Made by a program: the position numbers and the translations under genes. The notes below the pieces were generated by a model. It made no database searches, was not told where the DNA came from, and saw only the letters and a program-made list of their open reading frames with translations. From Comamonas aquatica NBRC 14918 (GTDB taxonomy: Bacteria > Pseudomonadota > Gammaproteobacteria > Burkholderiales > Burkholderiaceae_C), in contig NZ_BBJR01000025.1 in assembly GCF_000739875.1 (NCBI RefSeq), positions 98,424 to 162,423 of the forward strand: a stretch of 64,000 nucleotides of DNA, given 5' to 3'. Below, piece by piece: positions 1 to 7,585 of this stretch. Positions within the stretch are counted from its first letter, which is position 1. The number at the start of each line of letters is the position of its first letter.

Positions 1-193
1 GGCCCGCCTGCAGGCCTATGTGCGCCTGATGCAGCAGTACCCGCTGGTGGCCATCGGCGGCATCGCGGCCGAGCAGTTCCCGGCCATCCTGGCCACCGGC
101 GTGGGTTCCATCGCCGTGGTGCGCGCCCTGGTGAATGCCCCCGACCCTGATGCGGCCGCGCAACAGTTGCTGGCTTTCATCCCCGCGTCATAA
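1..193 (+). CDS. thiE: Thiamine-phosphate synthase, C-terminal end (partial)
   Basis: The window opens inside this gene; 63 residues and a TAA stop are visible. They contain PLVAIGGI, then a Pro-Ala-Ile-Leu helix, then GVGSIAVVRAL and a final DPDAAAQQLL helix. This fits the last beta-alpha units of the ThiE TIM barrel, where the GGI and G-x-x-x-V loops hold the phosphate. ThiE joins HMP-PP and thiazole phosphate to make thiamine phosphate in the cytosol. A related phosphate-binding TIM barrel cannot be excluded from so short a fragment. Confidence 0.65.
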   Translation, partial: ARLQAYVRLMQQYPLVAIGGIAAEQFPAILATGVGSIAVVRALVNAPDPDAAAQQLLAFIPAS

Positions 194-352
194 GCCGTTC
201 ATCCAGCGCCGCCGCAGCGCCCCGCCCCACGTCCCGCACACTGGCACAGCTTGTGCTTTGTATACAAAAGCAGCACTTGGGTGCCGCCCGTGCACCTGAA
301 GTGGGCAATCGGCTGACCGCTTTTTAATTCGACCTTTTGAGGGAGTTCCTCC
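194..352 (+). promoter_or_regulatory. Porin leader and probable promoter region
   Basis: This is the 159-bp gap between the thiE-like stop and the porin start. A GTATAC-type -10-like stretch lies near 259-264, and a ribosome binding site GAGGGAG at 339-345 precedes the GTG start. No clear -35 box or operator was recognised. Confidence 0.3.
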
Positions 353-1402
353 GTGAAAAAATCTCTGATCGCTTTTGGTGCCGCTCTGGCCTGCATGGGT
401 GCTGCCCAGGCACAAAGCAATGTGCAACTGTCCGGCCTGGTGGACATGTACGCCGGCTCCATGAAAACCGCAGGTTCTGATCGCACCAGCCAAGTTGGCT
501 CGGGCGGCATGACCACCTCTTGGTGGGGCATGAACGGCACGGAAGACCTGGGCAACGGCCTGAAGGTGGGCTTTGCACTGGGCGCCTTCTTCCGCGCGGA
601 CACCGGCACCCCTGGCCGCACCGACGTCGACAACTTCTTCGCCCGTGACGCCAACGTGTCGCTGTCCGGCGGCTTCGGTTCGGTGAAGCTGGGCCGCTCC
701 ATGGCCCCCAACTTCCTGCCCACCATCCTGTTCAACCCCTTCGGCGACTCCTTCACGATCTCGCCTCTGGTGCTGCACGCCAACATGAGCTTTGTCCCTT
801 CCGCCAATTCCACAGCTGTGGATACCGGCTGGAGCAATCAGATCACTTATTCGACCCCCTCCGTGGCTGGTTTCCAAGCCAACGTGCACTACCAGTTTGG
901 TGAACAAGCTGGCAAGTCGGGCGCTAACAATGTCGGCGCCAACCTGACCTACCGCAGCGGCCCTCTCGCATTGACCGCGTTCTACGAGCAAGCCGACATC
1001 CTGGGAACTCCATCCACTCCCACTTATACAGCTGGCAATAAGAATGAAAACTGGATGCTGGGCGGCACTTACGATTTTGGCGCTGCCAAGTTGTACGCCA
1101 CATACGGTCAATCCGAGAAGGAAGTGGCCTCTATCCAGACCCTGGACCAAAAAACCTACAGCCTGGGCTTGGATGTTCCGGTTACCAAGGCCGGTACGCT
1201 GAAGCTGGCCGCCGCTTACTCTGACCGCGATTACAGCGCCCAGACTGACAACAAGCGCACCACCGTGACGCTGGGTTACGACCACTTCCTGTCCAAGCGC
1301 ACCGATGTCTACACTGCCGTGATGTATGACAAGCTGAGCTTTGATGGTGCCAAGAACGAAACAGGCACCAGCGCTGTCATTGGTATTCGCCACCGCTTCT
1401 AA
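353..1402 (+). CDS. Gram-negative general porin (Omp32 type)
   Basis: This is a 349-residue outer-membrane trimeric porin for passive diffusion of small solutes. The N terminus MKKSLIAFGAALACMGAAQA is a typical Sec signal peptide ending in an AxA cleavage site. The mature part alternates short beta strands and glycine/aromatic turns, for example SSVQLSGLVDMY-like and FGSVKLGRS blocks. The protein ends in RHRF, the terminal phenylalanine recognised by the BAM complex. The length matches 16-stranded betaproteobacterial porins such as Omp32 of Delftia/Comamonas. The GTG start is chosen because a GAGGGAG ribosome site sits 7 bases upstream and the signal peptide begins there. A strong terminator follows, so it is probably monocistronic. 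Confidence 0.93.
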   Translation: MKKSLIAFGAALACMGAAQAQSNVQLSGLVDMYAGSMKTAGSDRTSQVGSGGMTTSWWGMNGTEDLGNGLKVGFALGAFFRADTGTPGRTDVDNFFARDANVSLSGGFGSVKLGRSMAPNFLPTILFNPFGDSFTISPLVLHANMSFVPSANSTAVDTGWSNQITYSTPSVAGFQANVHYQFGEQAGKSGANNVGANLTYRSGPLALTAFYEQADILGTPSTPTYTAGNKNENWMLGGTYDFGAAKLYATYGQSEKEVASIQTLDQKTYSLGLDVPVTKAGTLKLAAAYSDRDYSAQTDNKRTTVTLGYDHFLSKRTDVYTAVMYDKLSFDGAKNETGTSAVIGIRHRF

Positions 1403-1420
1403 GCGCAGCAAGCCCCCCCA

Positions 1421-1450
1421 AAAAAAGCGCCCACTCGGGCGCTTTTTTTT
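1421..1450 (+). terminator. Rho-independent terminator of the porin gene
   Basis: The hairpin AGCGCCC-ACTC-GGGCGCT is flanked by A-rich sequence on the left and eight T on the right, 19 bp after the porin stop. The A/T flanks let it work in both directions, but no minus-strand gene ends here. Confidence 0.9.
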
Positions 1451-1677
1451 CATGGTGATTATTCTGAAAAGTGAGCGCATACCGCTCGACTTGAAAGGCT
1501 TTCAGAACCCAACACCATCAAGAAGCTTGCTCGGCGCGCGCGAGCCGCTCACTTCTTTGAAAACCCCAAGCACCGATTGCAGCCCAGCGGTGGCAAGCGA
1601 GCCGACCACCACAACCCTGCCGCCAATGCCCTCAGACCCGCACACGCGGTGCCTGTGCTCCAACCGTCGCTCCACGC
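1451..1677. other. Intergenic stretch without a recognisable gene
   Basis: This is the gap between the porin terminator and the 3' end of the minus-strand lipoprotein gene. I saw no RNA, promoter or coding signal that I would defend. Confidence 0.5.
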
Positions 1678-2358
1678 TCAGCGTCCGTCTTCCTGCAACA
1701 CCTGCAGCCGCAACTGCAAGGCCTGCACCTGGGCGGCATCGCCGGCCTGCTCGGCCAGCCGCTGCTGCACCAGCAGCCACGCCAGGGCGGCCTTGCGCCA
1801 GCCCTGGGCAGAAGCCAACGCGGCCACCTGCGGCACAGCAGCGGGCGCCAGCCGCCCGGCGCGCAAGGCCACGCCGGCCGCAGTCAATGCGGACAAAGGG
1901 TCCTGGGTTGCGGGCAGCTGCACCACCGGTGCGCTGGCCAGCAAGGCCTGGGCCGTGGCCTGCTGGGCGGCAGGCAGCAGGCCCACATCGTCCGGCGTGT
2001 GCCGGGCCTGCAGGTAGCGGGCATAGGCCTGCTCCGCCGGCGCCGCACCGGCCGCATACCGCTCGTAGCGCGGACAGTCGGCCGGCGCCACTACCGCTGC
2101 CTGGACGGCACACTGCAGCAGCGCCACCCGGGCCATGGCCGCCGGCTCCCCGGTGGTCGCCACTTCGGCAAAGGCCTTGCGCCACTCCACCTCGGCCACG
2201 CGGCGCTGGCCCTGCAGATCGGCCTGCACGGCGCGTTGTGCGGCCGACTGCGCCTCCAGCGCCCAGCTGGGCGTCGGCGGTTGGCTGCTGCACCCTAGCA
2301 ACCCTCCCAGACCCAGCATGCCGGCCCACACCCACCATCCTGCACGTTCCGCGTTCAT
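1678..2358 (-). CDS. ABC-type transport auxiliary lipoprotein
   Basis: This is a 226-residue predicted lipoprotein. The start at 2358 (MNAERAGWWVW) gives a hydrophobic signal and a lipobox LGGLLGC, with Cys as the first mature residue followed by SS. The rest is an alanine/glutamine-rich helical domain with no catalytic motif. It overlaps the stop of the MCE gene by 4 bp (ATGA), which marks translational coupling. Auxiliary lipoproteins of this kind usually sit in the outer membrane and complete MCE lipid-transport systems, as PqiC does for PqiAB. That role is inferred from position, since the sequence itself is poorly diagnostic. Confidence 0.7.
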   Translation of the reverse strand: MNAERAGWWVWAGMLGLGGLLGCSSQPPTPSWALEAQSAAQRAVQADLQGQRRVAEVEWRKAFAEVATTGEPAAMARVALLQCAVQAAVVAPADCPRYERYAAGAAPAEQAYARYLQARHTPDDVGLLPAAQQATAQALLASAPVVQLPATQDPLSALTAAGVALRAGRLAPAAVPQVAALASAQGWRKAALAWLLVQQRLAEQAGDAAQVQALQLRLQVLQEDGR

Positions 2359-3347
2359 GGCAGCTCCACCTTTCCATCCTTGGCAAACGGCCACTTGCGC
2401 TGCAGCTCCGTCAGCAGGTCTTCCACTTTGCGCAAATTGCTCTCCACTTCGTTGCGCAGTTGGCCAATGTCAGTGCTCGCCTCCTGCACATTCGCACTGA
2501 TGCCCTCGGCATTCGCCAGCACCGCATCCAGCTTGCGCAGGCTGGTGCGGGTGTCGGCCAGCACCAGGTTCAGGGTCTGCACCGTGGTGCGCAGCTGCGG
2601 CATCAGGCCGTCCGCATCGAACACCTGCTGATCAGTGCGCTGCACCACCCGGTCCATGCGCGCCAGCAACTGGTTGGCGCGGTCCAGCATTTCCACCGTC
2701 TTGCGCGCATTCTCGGGCGTGCCCAGCAGCACCTCCATGGCGCCGCTGTCACCGTTGAGCTTCTGCCCGAGCAGGCGCACCTGCTCCAGCGACTGCCCCA
2801 GTGGCGAGTCGCGGGCCGTCATCAGGCTGAGGTTGTTGAGCAGCTCCTTGGCCATGGCCACCATCTGGGGGATTTCCGCCGTGGCATCGCCACGCAGCAC
2901 GGGGCGCTCCGCCCCGTCGTGCAGCGGCGGATCCTGCAGCATGCCGCTGTAGGCCTTGATGGTGGTGCCGCCCACCAGGCCCTTGACCAGGGTGAAGACG
3001 CTGGATTCACGCAGCCAGTGCGCATCCTTGCGGGGCACGGCCACCAGAATACGCACGTTGCCGTCCGGGGCCAGCTCCAGCTTGCTGACCCGCCCGATCG
3101 GGAAGCCAGAAAACGTCATGTCCATGCCGACCGTCACACCCTCCGAATCGTCCGAGGTCAGCACCAGGCTCTGGGTCGGTTCGAACGCACCGCGCGCATA
3201 CAGCAGGTACAGCGCCGCCCCGACGATCAGAGCCAGCGTCAGCAGCAGCAAAGCAGCGGCCTTGCGCTCCAGGTGGCTGACGGCGCGCAAGGCGGCGGTG
3301 TCCGCCGCCCCGGGACGTTCGGAAGTAGGCATGCGTGGCTCAGACAA
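2355..3347 (-). CDS. MCE-family lipid transport protein (MlaD-like)
   Basis: This 330-residue protein has one N-terminal membrane segment (AAALLLLTLALIVGAALYLLYA, about residues 30-51). An MCE domain follows (about 60-140), with the typical SEGVTVGMDMTFSGFPIGRVSKLEL core. The long C-terminal helical region (about 160-325) carries many heptad-like Leu/Val residues. MCE proteins form periplasmic rings or tubes that shuttle phospholipids between the membranes. The start is a TTG with AAGGGA 8 bases upstream. The later ATG at 3332 lacks a ribosome site. The gene lies 16 bp behind the permease gene and overlaps the lipoprotein gene, so the three form one operon. Confidence 0.85.
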   Translation of the reverse strand: MSEPRMPTSERPGAADTAALRAVSHLERKAAALLLLTLALIVGAALYLLYARGAFEPTQSLVLTSDDSEGVTVGMDMTFSGFPIGRVSKLELAPDGNVRILVAVPRKDAHWLRESSVFTLVKGLVGGTTIKAYSGMLQDPPLHDGAERPVLRGDATAEIPQMVAMAKELLNNLSLMTARDSPLGQSLEQVRLLGQKLNGDSGAMEVLLGTPENARKTVEMLDRANQLLARMDRVVQRTDQQVFDADGLMPQLRTTVQTLNLVLADTRTSLRKLDAVLANAEGISANVQEASTDIGQLRNEVESNLRKVEDLLTELQRKWPFAKDGKVELP

Positions 3348-3363
3348 AATGGTCCCTTCGGAT

Positions 3364-4173
3364 TCAGTAGTAATTGCCCATGAGCGAAGTCAGCTCGATC
3401 AGCAGCAGCACGGCAAACATGCGCGCCAGGCCCGAAAGCTCGCCCCCGGGGCGGATGTCGTGGTGTGTGGGCCGGGCATACAGTCCCGTCGATACCGGGA
3501 TGATGGCCACGGCCAGGCCAAACAGCCAGGTCTTCAGCACAAACAGCAGGGTCACCGAAGGGTTGAACACCTGGCCAAACATGCGCGTGTAGCCCGGCAG
3601 GCCGGCCCAGGTGAAACCGTACACACCCAGGTAGGCCGTGACCAGGGCCACCACGCAGGACAGCGCAGCCAGGGTCACGCTGGCGTACAGGCCCGCAACC
3701 ACGCGCGGCAGCACTTCCGCCCGGATGAGGGCCTCGCCGCGCTGCTCGCGCGCCGCCCACTCGCCCGATTGGCGCATCAACGCCAGCTCCGTGGCATTCG
3801 GAATGGTGCAGCGCATCGCCACGAACAAGGCCGCCGTCAGCGGAATCAACTCCAGCACCAGCACGCGGATCACCATCTCCAGCGCATAGCGCGACAGGCC
3901 GTAGCTCAGCGCCGTGACCACCACGATGCGGGTGATCACCAGGCAGATCAGCGCGGCCAGCAGCGTGAAACCCAGCAAGATCGGTGCGGTATCCCGGTAC
4001 ATGCGCCGCAAGATCGGGCGAAGGGCATGCCCGCGGTAGGTCGACGGTGACAGCAGCAGCACCCCCACCACGGCGCCCAGATAGCCAATGCGGCCCCAGG
4101 CCACCACCATGTCGCGCGCGGCCCGCCAGATGCGCAAGGAAAAGGACGAAGACTGGGAACCCATGCCCTGCAT
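3364..4173 (-). CDS. MlaE/YrbE-type ABC transporter permease
   Basis: This permease of about 270 residues has five or six hydrophobic segments and the family signatures GYLGAVVGVLLLSPSTYRGHALRP near the N terminus and ITRIVVVTALSYGLSRYALEMVIRVLVLE. In MlaE systems the permease dimer binds an MlaF-type ATPase and an MCE hexamer in the inner membrane. The start is placed at 4173 (MQGMGSQ); 4164 is equally possible, and in-frame ATGs further upstream lack support. No ATPase gene lies next to it, which is unusual for this family. The partner must be encoded elsewhere or shared. Confidence 0.8.
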   Translation of the reverse strand: MQGMGSQSSSFSLRIWRAARDMVVAWGRIGYLGAVVGVLLLSPSTYRGHALRPILRRMYRDTAPILLGFTLLAALICLVITRIVVVTALSYGLSRYALEMVIRVLVLELIPLTAALFVAMRCTIPNATELALMRQSGEWAAREQRGEALIRAEVLPRVVAGLYASVTLAALSCVVALVTAYLGVYGFTWAGLPGYTRMFGQVFNPSVTLLFVLKTWLFGLAVAIIPVSTGLYARPTHHDIRPGGELSGLARMFAVLLLIELTSLMGNYY

Positions 4174-4260
4174 GATAGGCAAAGCCCGCCCATTCACCAA
4201 TCCAGGCCATGGTCTGCCAAGGCGCCGGATGACTTGACCCCACCGCATGCACAGGCAACA

Positions 4261-4292
4261 AAAAAGCCTGCATCTTGCGATGCAGGCTTTTT
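4261..4292 (-). terminator. Terminator behind the second tRNA-His gene
   Basis: The stem AAGCCTGCATC-TTGC-GATGCAGGCTT has A and T runs on both sides, so it reads as a terminator on either strand. It lies 3 bp past the encoded CCA end of tRNA-His at 4296-4372. Confidence 0.88.
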
Positions 4293-4295
4293 ATT

Positions 4296-4372
4296 TGGGG
4301 TGGCTGATGGGGCTCGAACCCACGACAACAGGAATCACAATCCTGGACTCTACCAACTGAGCTACAGCCACC
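4296..4372 (-). tRNA. tRNA-His (GTG), copy 2
   Basis: The reverse strand reads GGTGGCTGTAGCTCAGTTGG at its 5' end, with anticodon GTG in a TTGTGAT loop, a GGTTCGAGCCC T-arm and an encoded CCA. The length of 77 includes the extra 5' G(-1) typical of tRNA-His. It is identical in its body to the copy at 4427-4503. Confidence 0.97.
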
Positions 4373-4384
4373 GTAGAGGGATGA

Positions 4385-4414
4385 AAAAACCCGCCTCTCG
4401 CAAAGCGGGTTTTC
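4385..4414 (-). terminator. Terminator between the two tRNA-His genes
   Basis: The hairpin AAAACCCGC-loop-GCGGGTTTT lies directly downstream of tRNA-His copy 1 on the minus strand. Transcription of copy 2 must then come from read-through or its own promoter. Confidence 0.8.
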
Positions 4415-4426
4415 ACTGTCAAATTT

Positions 4427-4503
4427 TGGGGTGGCTGATGGGGCTCGAACCCACGACAACAGGAATCACAATCCTGGACTCTACCAACTGAGCTACAGCC
4501 ACC
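4427..4503 (-). tRNA. tRNA-His (GTG), copy 1
   Basis: This is the same 77-nt tRNA as at 4296-4372, with anticodon GTG, G(-1) and encoded CCA. A TACAAT -10 box lies about 14 bp upstream of the mature 5' end, so this copy is probably the promoter-proximal gene of the pair. Confidence 0.97.
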
Positions 4504-4516
4504 GGAAGAGATTTGT

Positions 4517-4522
4517 ATTGTA
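4517..4522 (-). promoter_or_regulatory. Probable -10 box of the tRNA-His genes
   Basis: The minus strand reads TACAAT 14 bp upstream of tRNA-His copy 1. The -35 region is only weakly matched (TTTTGA with 16-bp spacing). Confidence 0.45.
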
Positions 4523-4567
4523 GCTTGTTTCCAAGCCCTCAAAAGGAAAGCAAGATGTTTTTCTTAC

Positions 4568-6469
4568 TCAGGGCCGTGCAACCTTGATTTGCACATCGAA
4601 CTTCTTCTTCAGCAGTTCGTAATACGCCGCGCCTTCTGCAGTACCAAACAATTGTACATACTGCATGGAGGCCTGCTGATTAAAGTCGGCAGTTCTTTCT
4701 GCCTGACCCACGATCCGGTTCACCTTGACGATGGCGTAGCCGGCATCGCCCAGGCTGACACCTTCCCAAGCCGGCAAGCTGTCGGTCTTGGCCTGCAGCG
4801 CCGCATCCAGCACCTGGCGGGGCATGCCGACCGGGTTGTCGCGCGACACCACCACCGCGGGCAGCAAGCCCTGCGCCTGGGACGCATCGGCCTTCCACGC
4901 CTGAAGCTTGGCCTCACCCGCTTCGCGGGCCAGCACGGCAGATTGCTGCTGCACGTACAGGGTCTTGACGCGATCGGTCACGTCCTCCAACGCCAATTGC
5001 TTGGCAGGCTGGTAGTTCACCACCCGGCCGGACACCATCTGGTTCGAGCCCAGATCGATGGCATCGGTATTGCGCTTGTGGTCGATGCTGTCCGCCGCAA
5101 ACAGGGCTTGCAGGAAGACGGGATTGGCCAGCGGACCTTCGACACCTGAACGGGGTTCGCGTGTCACGCCATCGGCCATTTGCAGCTTCAGACCCAGCTT
5201 GTCGACCACGGGCTGCAGGCTGTCCGACTGCTCGTACACCGTATTGGCAAATAACTCGGCCACTTCCGCGTACTTGCGCTGCGCCTGCTGGTCCTTGAGG
5301 TCGTTGACGATTTTCTCGCGCACTGCGGCAAAGCTGGGCACGGCCGGCAATTTGACATCCGTCACCTGGATCACGTGAAAGCCGAACTCGGACTCCACCA
5401 CATCGCTGATCGCACCCTTGGCCATGCTGAACGCGGCTTGCTCAAACTCGGGCACCATGGCACCGCGCCCAAAGAAGCCCAGGTCGCCACCTTGGGGGGC
5501 TGAGCCTGTGTCCTGCGACTCGGCCTTGGCCACGGCGGCGAAGCTGGAAGGATTGGCCTTGACCTTGTCGGCAATCGCCTGCGCCTTGGCCTTGGCGGCA
5601 TCGCGCTCGGCAGCCGACATGGTCTTGGGCGCATTCACCAGAATGTGGCTGGCACGTCGCTCTTCCTGACCACCTGCCAGACGGGCCGCATTTTCCTTGT
5701 AATAGGTCTGCAGATCCGCCTCGTTGAGCTCGATGCTGTCACGGACCGACTTCAGATCCAGCACCACATACTCCACACGGGCCTGCTCGGACTGCTGGAA
5801 CTTGGCGGTATGCGCGGCATAGAACGACTTCAGTGCCTCATCGCTCACCTGCACCTTCGCCACATAGTCTTGGGGCTTGAATTGCGCCACCTGGATTTCG
5901 CGGCGCTGCAGGAATGCATCCATCGCGGCATTCGCCACCACCGGTGTGGCCAGTGCCGTATTCATGACATTGCCCACCACCTGCCCCACCGACATGTCGC
6001 GGCGCAGCGAGGCCTCATAGGCCTCGGGGGTCATCCCTTGCGCTGCCAGCAAGGCCCGGTAGCCTTCGGCATCCAGGCTGCCGTCCGGCTTGCGCAGATT
6101 GGCGATCGCGGGAATGCCCTGCAGGGTGCGCGCCAATGCGGCATCGCTGGTCACCAGGTGCATTTTTTGTGCAGCGGCCTGGAACACACGGTCACGCACC
6201 ATGCGCTCGAGGGTGGCGTAACGCGCCTCGGGCGAGTCCAGCAACTTGGCATCGATGCCGGGATTTTCTGCCCGCAGACGATCACTCTCAACGCGGTGCG
6301 TGTTGTCCCAGTCGTTCTGGGTGATGTCCTGCCCGGCCACCCGTGCCACTGTCGGGCTGGCACCCGAAAAGTAGCTCTGATCGATACCGACAAAAATGAA
6401 CGAGGGAATGATCAGCAAGAACAACAAGATCATGACGAACTTGGAATGCTTGCGGATTGATTCGAGCAT
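4568..6469 (-). CDS. ppiD: Periplasmic folding factor PpiD (SurA N-domain plus parvulin domain)
   Basis: This is a 633-residue membrane-anchored chaperone/prolyl isomerase of the periplasm. The start at 6469 gives MLESIRKHSKF and then one membrane helix (VMILLFLLIIPSFIFVGI, residues about 12-29), the PpiD topology with an N-terminal anchor. A SurA-like N domain with GQDITQNDW follows. One parvulin domain lies at about residues 265-365 (RRASHILVNA through GGDLGFFGRGAMVPEFEQAAF to FGFHVIQV). The family helps outer-membrane proteins leave the SecYEG translocon. Longer in-frame starts run into the tRNA-Val side and lack signals. A terminator-like hairpin lies only 27 bp upstream, so expression may be attenuated or driven by a close promoter. 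Confidence 0.92.
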   Translation of the reverse strand: MLESIRKHSKFVMILLFLLIIPSFIFVGIDQSYFSGASPTVARVAGQDITQNDWDNTHRVESDRLRAENPGIDAKLLDSPEARYATLERMVRDRVFQAAAQKMHLVTSDAALARTLQGIPAIANLRKPDGSLDAEGYRALLAAQGMTPEAYEASLRRDMSVGQVVGNVMNTALATPVVANAAMDAFLQRREIQVAQFKPQDYVAKVQVSDEALKSFYAAHTAKFQQSEQARVEYVVLDLKSVRDSIELNEADLQTYYKENAARLAGGQEERRASHILVNAPKTMSAAERDAAKAKAQAIADKVKANPSSFAAVAKAESQDTGSAPQGGDLGFFGRGAMVPEFEQAAFSMAKGAISDVVESEFGFHVIQVTDVKLPAVPSFAAVREKIVNDLKDQQAQRKYAEVAELFANTVYEQSDSLQPVVDKLGLKLQMADGVTREPRSGVEGPLANPVFLQALFAADSIDHKRNTDAIDLGSNQMVSGRVVNYQPAKQLALEDVTDRVKTLYVQQQSAVLAREAGEAKLQAWKADASQAQGLLPAVVVSRDNPVGMPRQVLDAALQAKTDSLPAWEGVSLGDAGYAIVKVNRIVGQAERTADFNQQASMQYVQLFGTAEGAAYYELLKKKFDVQIKVARP

Positions 6470-6489
6470 AGTCAATCTTTCTGAGGATG

Positions 6490-6613
6490 CATAAAAAAGG
6501 CGAACTTGCGCTCGCCTTTTACGAATGATGCGTGCCCCGCTCCAAGCACTGGACGGGCATCCTGTGAGGACGCATTGATTCACTGCTGCACACACCACTC
6601 GCCATAAGGAAAC
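6490..6613 (-). ncRNA. Candidate small RNA or ppiD leader RNA ending in a terminator hairpin
   Basis: Read on the minus strand, a TAGAAT -10-like box (6620-6625) is followed by a segment with complementary arms at 6588-6602 and 6521-6535. All 15 positions pair, four of them as G-U. An inner hairpin GCCCGUCCA/UUGGAGCGGGGC lies between them. A terminator AAGGCGA-loop-UCGCCTT with a T run (6496-6520, T to about 6490) follows at once. No ORF with a ribosome site fits. The -35 region is weak. It could be an independent small RNA of about 120 nt or an attenuating leader of ppiD. I could not match it to a known family, and it does not resemble 6S RNA. Confidence 0.42.
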
Positions 6614-6742
6614 CCGAAGATTCTACCCTTTGATTGACACGCGCCTTCCGCGATTGCACCGTATCGGTCACGGACAATCGCGCCACAGATTCCCGTGGCG
6701 CTGCACTGCATTGATCCGCGCCAACCCCAGAGCCACCAACAA

Positions 6743-6775
6743 AAAAAGCACCGGGATTGCTCCTGGTGCTTTTTG
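6743..6775 (-). terminator. Terminator behind the distal tRNA-Val gene
   Basis: The hairpin AAAAGCACCGGG-ATTG-CTCCTGGTGCTTTT is symmetric with A/T flanks. It lies 11 bp past the CCA end of tRNA-Val at 6787-6862. Confidence 0.85.
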
Positions 6776-6786
6776 CCACGATGAAG

Positions 6787-6862
6787 TGGTGGGTGCTAAC
6801 GGGGTCGAACCGCTGACCTACGCCTTGTAAGGGCGCCGCTCTACCAACTGAGCTAAGCACCC
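6787..6862 (-). tRNA. tRNA-Val (TAC), distal copy
   Basis: This is a 76-nt tRNA on the minus strand: 5' GGGTGCTTAGCTCAGTTGG, anticodon loop CTTACAA (anticodon TAC), T-arm GGTTCGACCCC, discriminator A and encoded CCA. It is the same as the copy at 6922-6997. Confidence 0.97.
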
Positions 6863-6877
6863 CACTGATCTTGAAAT

Positions 6878-6912
6878 AAAAAAGCATTTAGAAAAATCTA
6901 AATGCTTTTTTA
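6878..6912 (-). terminator. Terminator between the two tRNA-Val genes
   Basis: The AT-rich perfect hairpin AAAAAGCATTTAG-loop-CTAAATGCTTTTT lies 9 bp past the CCA end of tRNA-Val at 6922-6997. Confidence 0.88.
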
Positions 6913-6921
6913 TACAGTGGG

Positions 6922-6997
6922 TGGTGGGTGCTAACGGGGTCGAACCGCTGACCTACGCCTTGTAAGGGCGCCGCTCTACCAACTGAGCTAAGCACCC
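6922..6997 (-). tRNA. tRNA-Val (TAC), copy directly behind hupB
   Basis: This 76-nt tRNA with anticodon TAC and encoded CCA starts only 18 bp after the hupB stop on the same strand. No terminator or clear promoter lies between, so it is probably released by RNase processing from a mixed hupB-tRNA transcript. The next terminator is at 6878-6912. Confidence 0.97.
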
Positions 6998-7015
6998 CAC
7001 TGCCGAAAACCTGGA

Positions 7016-7288
7016 TTAGTTCAAAGCGTCCTTGAGGGCCTTGCCGGGACGGAACTTAGGCACCTTGGCGGCCTTGATCTTGATGGTATCGCCCGTACGG
7101 GGATTGCGACCTGTACGTGCAGCACGCGTGCCAACGGCGAAAGTACCAAAACCCACCAAGGAAACTGTGCCACCCTTCTTCAGGGTTTTCTTCACTGCGT
7201 CGATTGTGGATTCCAGGGCGCGGGCAGCCGCAGCCTTGGAAATATCGGCGTTGTTAGCAATGTGCTCAATCAGTTCAGTCTTATTCAC
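7016..7288 (-). CDS. hupB: DNA-binding protein HU
   Basis: This 90-residue histone-like protein starts [11 protein letters not shown] and carries the HU dimer helices ([17 protein letters not shown]). It also has the [27 protein letters not shown] segment with the DNA-binding arm and its Pro, then [23 protein letters not shown] bends and compacts DNA in the nucleoid. The GTG start at 7288 is preferred over longer in-frame starts because AGAGG lies 7 bases upstream and the canonical N terminus begins there. A tRNA-Val gene follows 18 bp downstream with no terminator between. Confidence 0.95.
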   Translation of the reverse strand: MNKTELIEHIANNADISKAAAARALESTIDAVKKTLKKGGTVSLVGFGTFAVGTRAARTGRNPRTGDTIKIKAAKVPKFRPGKALKDALN

Positions 7289-7341
7289 AAGATGCCTCTC
7301 GAGAAATGGTTGTTGGAGCGCCTTTGCGACCAAGCCTTTCC

Positions 7342-7394
7342 AAAAAAAGGCTCGGCACCCATAGGGGTGCCTGTCAGCGTTAGGCGAGATTCTA
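7342..7394 (-). promoter_or_regulatory. hupB promoter and leader hairpin (candidate)
   Basis: On the minus strand a TAGAAT -10 box (7389-7394) is followed by the perfect hairpin GGCACCC-loop-GGGTGCC (7354-7371), then GAGCC and seven T (7342-7348). This looks like a weak terminator inside the hupB leader, about 55 bp before the start codon. No convincing -35 box was found. Confidence 0.35.
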
Positions 7395-7538
7395 GACAGG
7401 TTTGCCTAGCATTTTGGCGAAACAAACGTTTTTTTTCATGCACGCAGGCGGGGTGACTTTCCGCATTGACAAGCACTGCCATGTAACGAAGCAAACAGCC
7501 ACTTTTGTACACCGCCGCAGGGGCCGGGGCAAGCCACC

Positions 7539-7564
7539 AAGCGCCGAGGTGTGCCTTCGGCGCT
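7539..7564 (-). terminator. Hairpin downstream of pgsA (weak terminator candidate)
   Basis: AAGCGCCGA and TCGGCGCTT form a 9-bp stem 21 bp past the pgsA stop. No T run follows, so it may act in mRNA 3'-end stability rather than termination. Confidence 0.35.
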
Positions 7565-7585
7565 TCAGTGGATGTATGCCTGCAT

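Noticed and set aside
1341..3383. A 680-codon plus-strand frame opposite the MCE operon
   Set aside because: The Pro/Arg/Ala-rich translation has no domain, and the minus-strand genes have signal peptide, lipobox and coupling.
4296..4503. The repeated units here and at 6787-6997 as CRISPR or mobile repeats
   Set aside because: They are tandem tRNA-His and tRNA-Val genes with terminators between. No CRISPR array was seen in the window.
6520..6620. 6S RNA as identity of the candidate small RNA
   Set aside because: The outer stem recalled 6S RNA, but the length is too short and the large central bubble with conserved flanks is missing.
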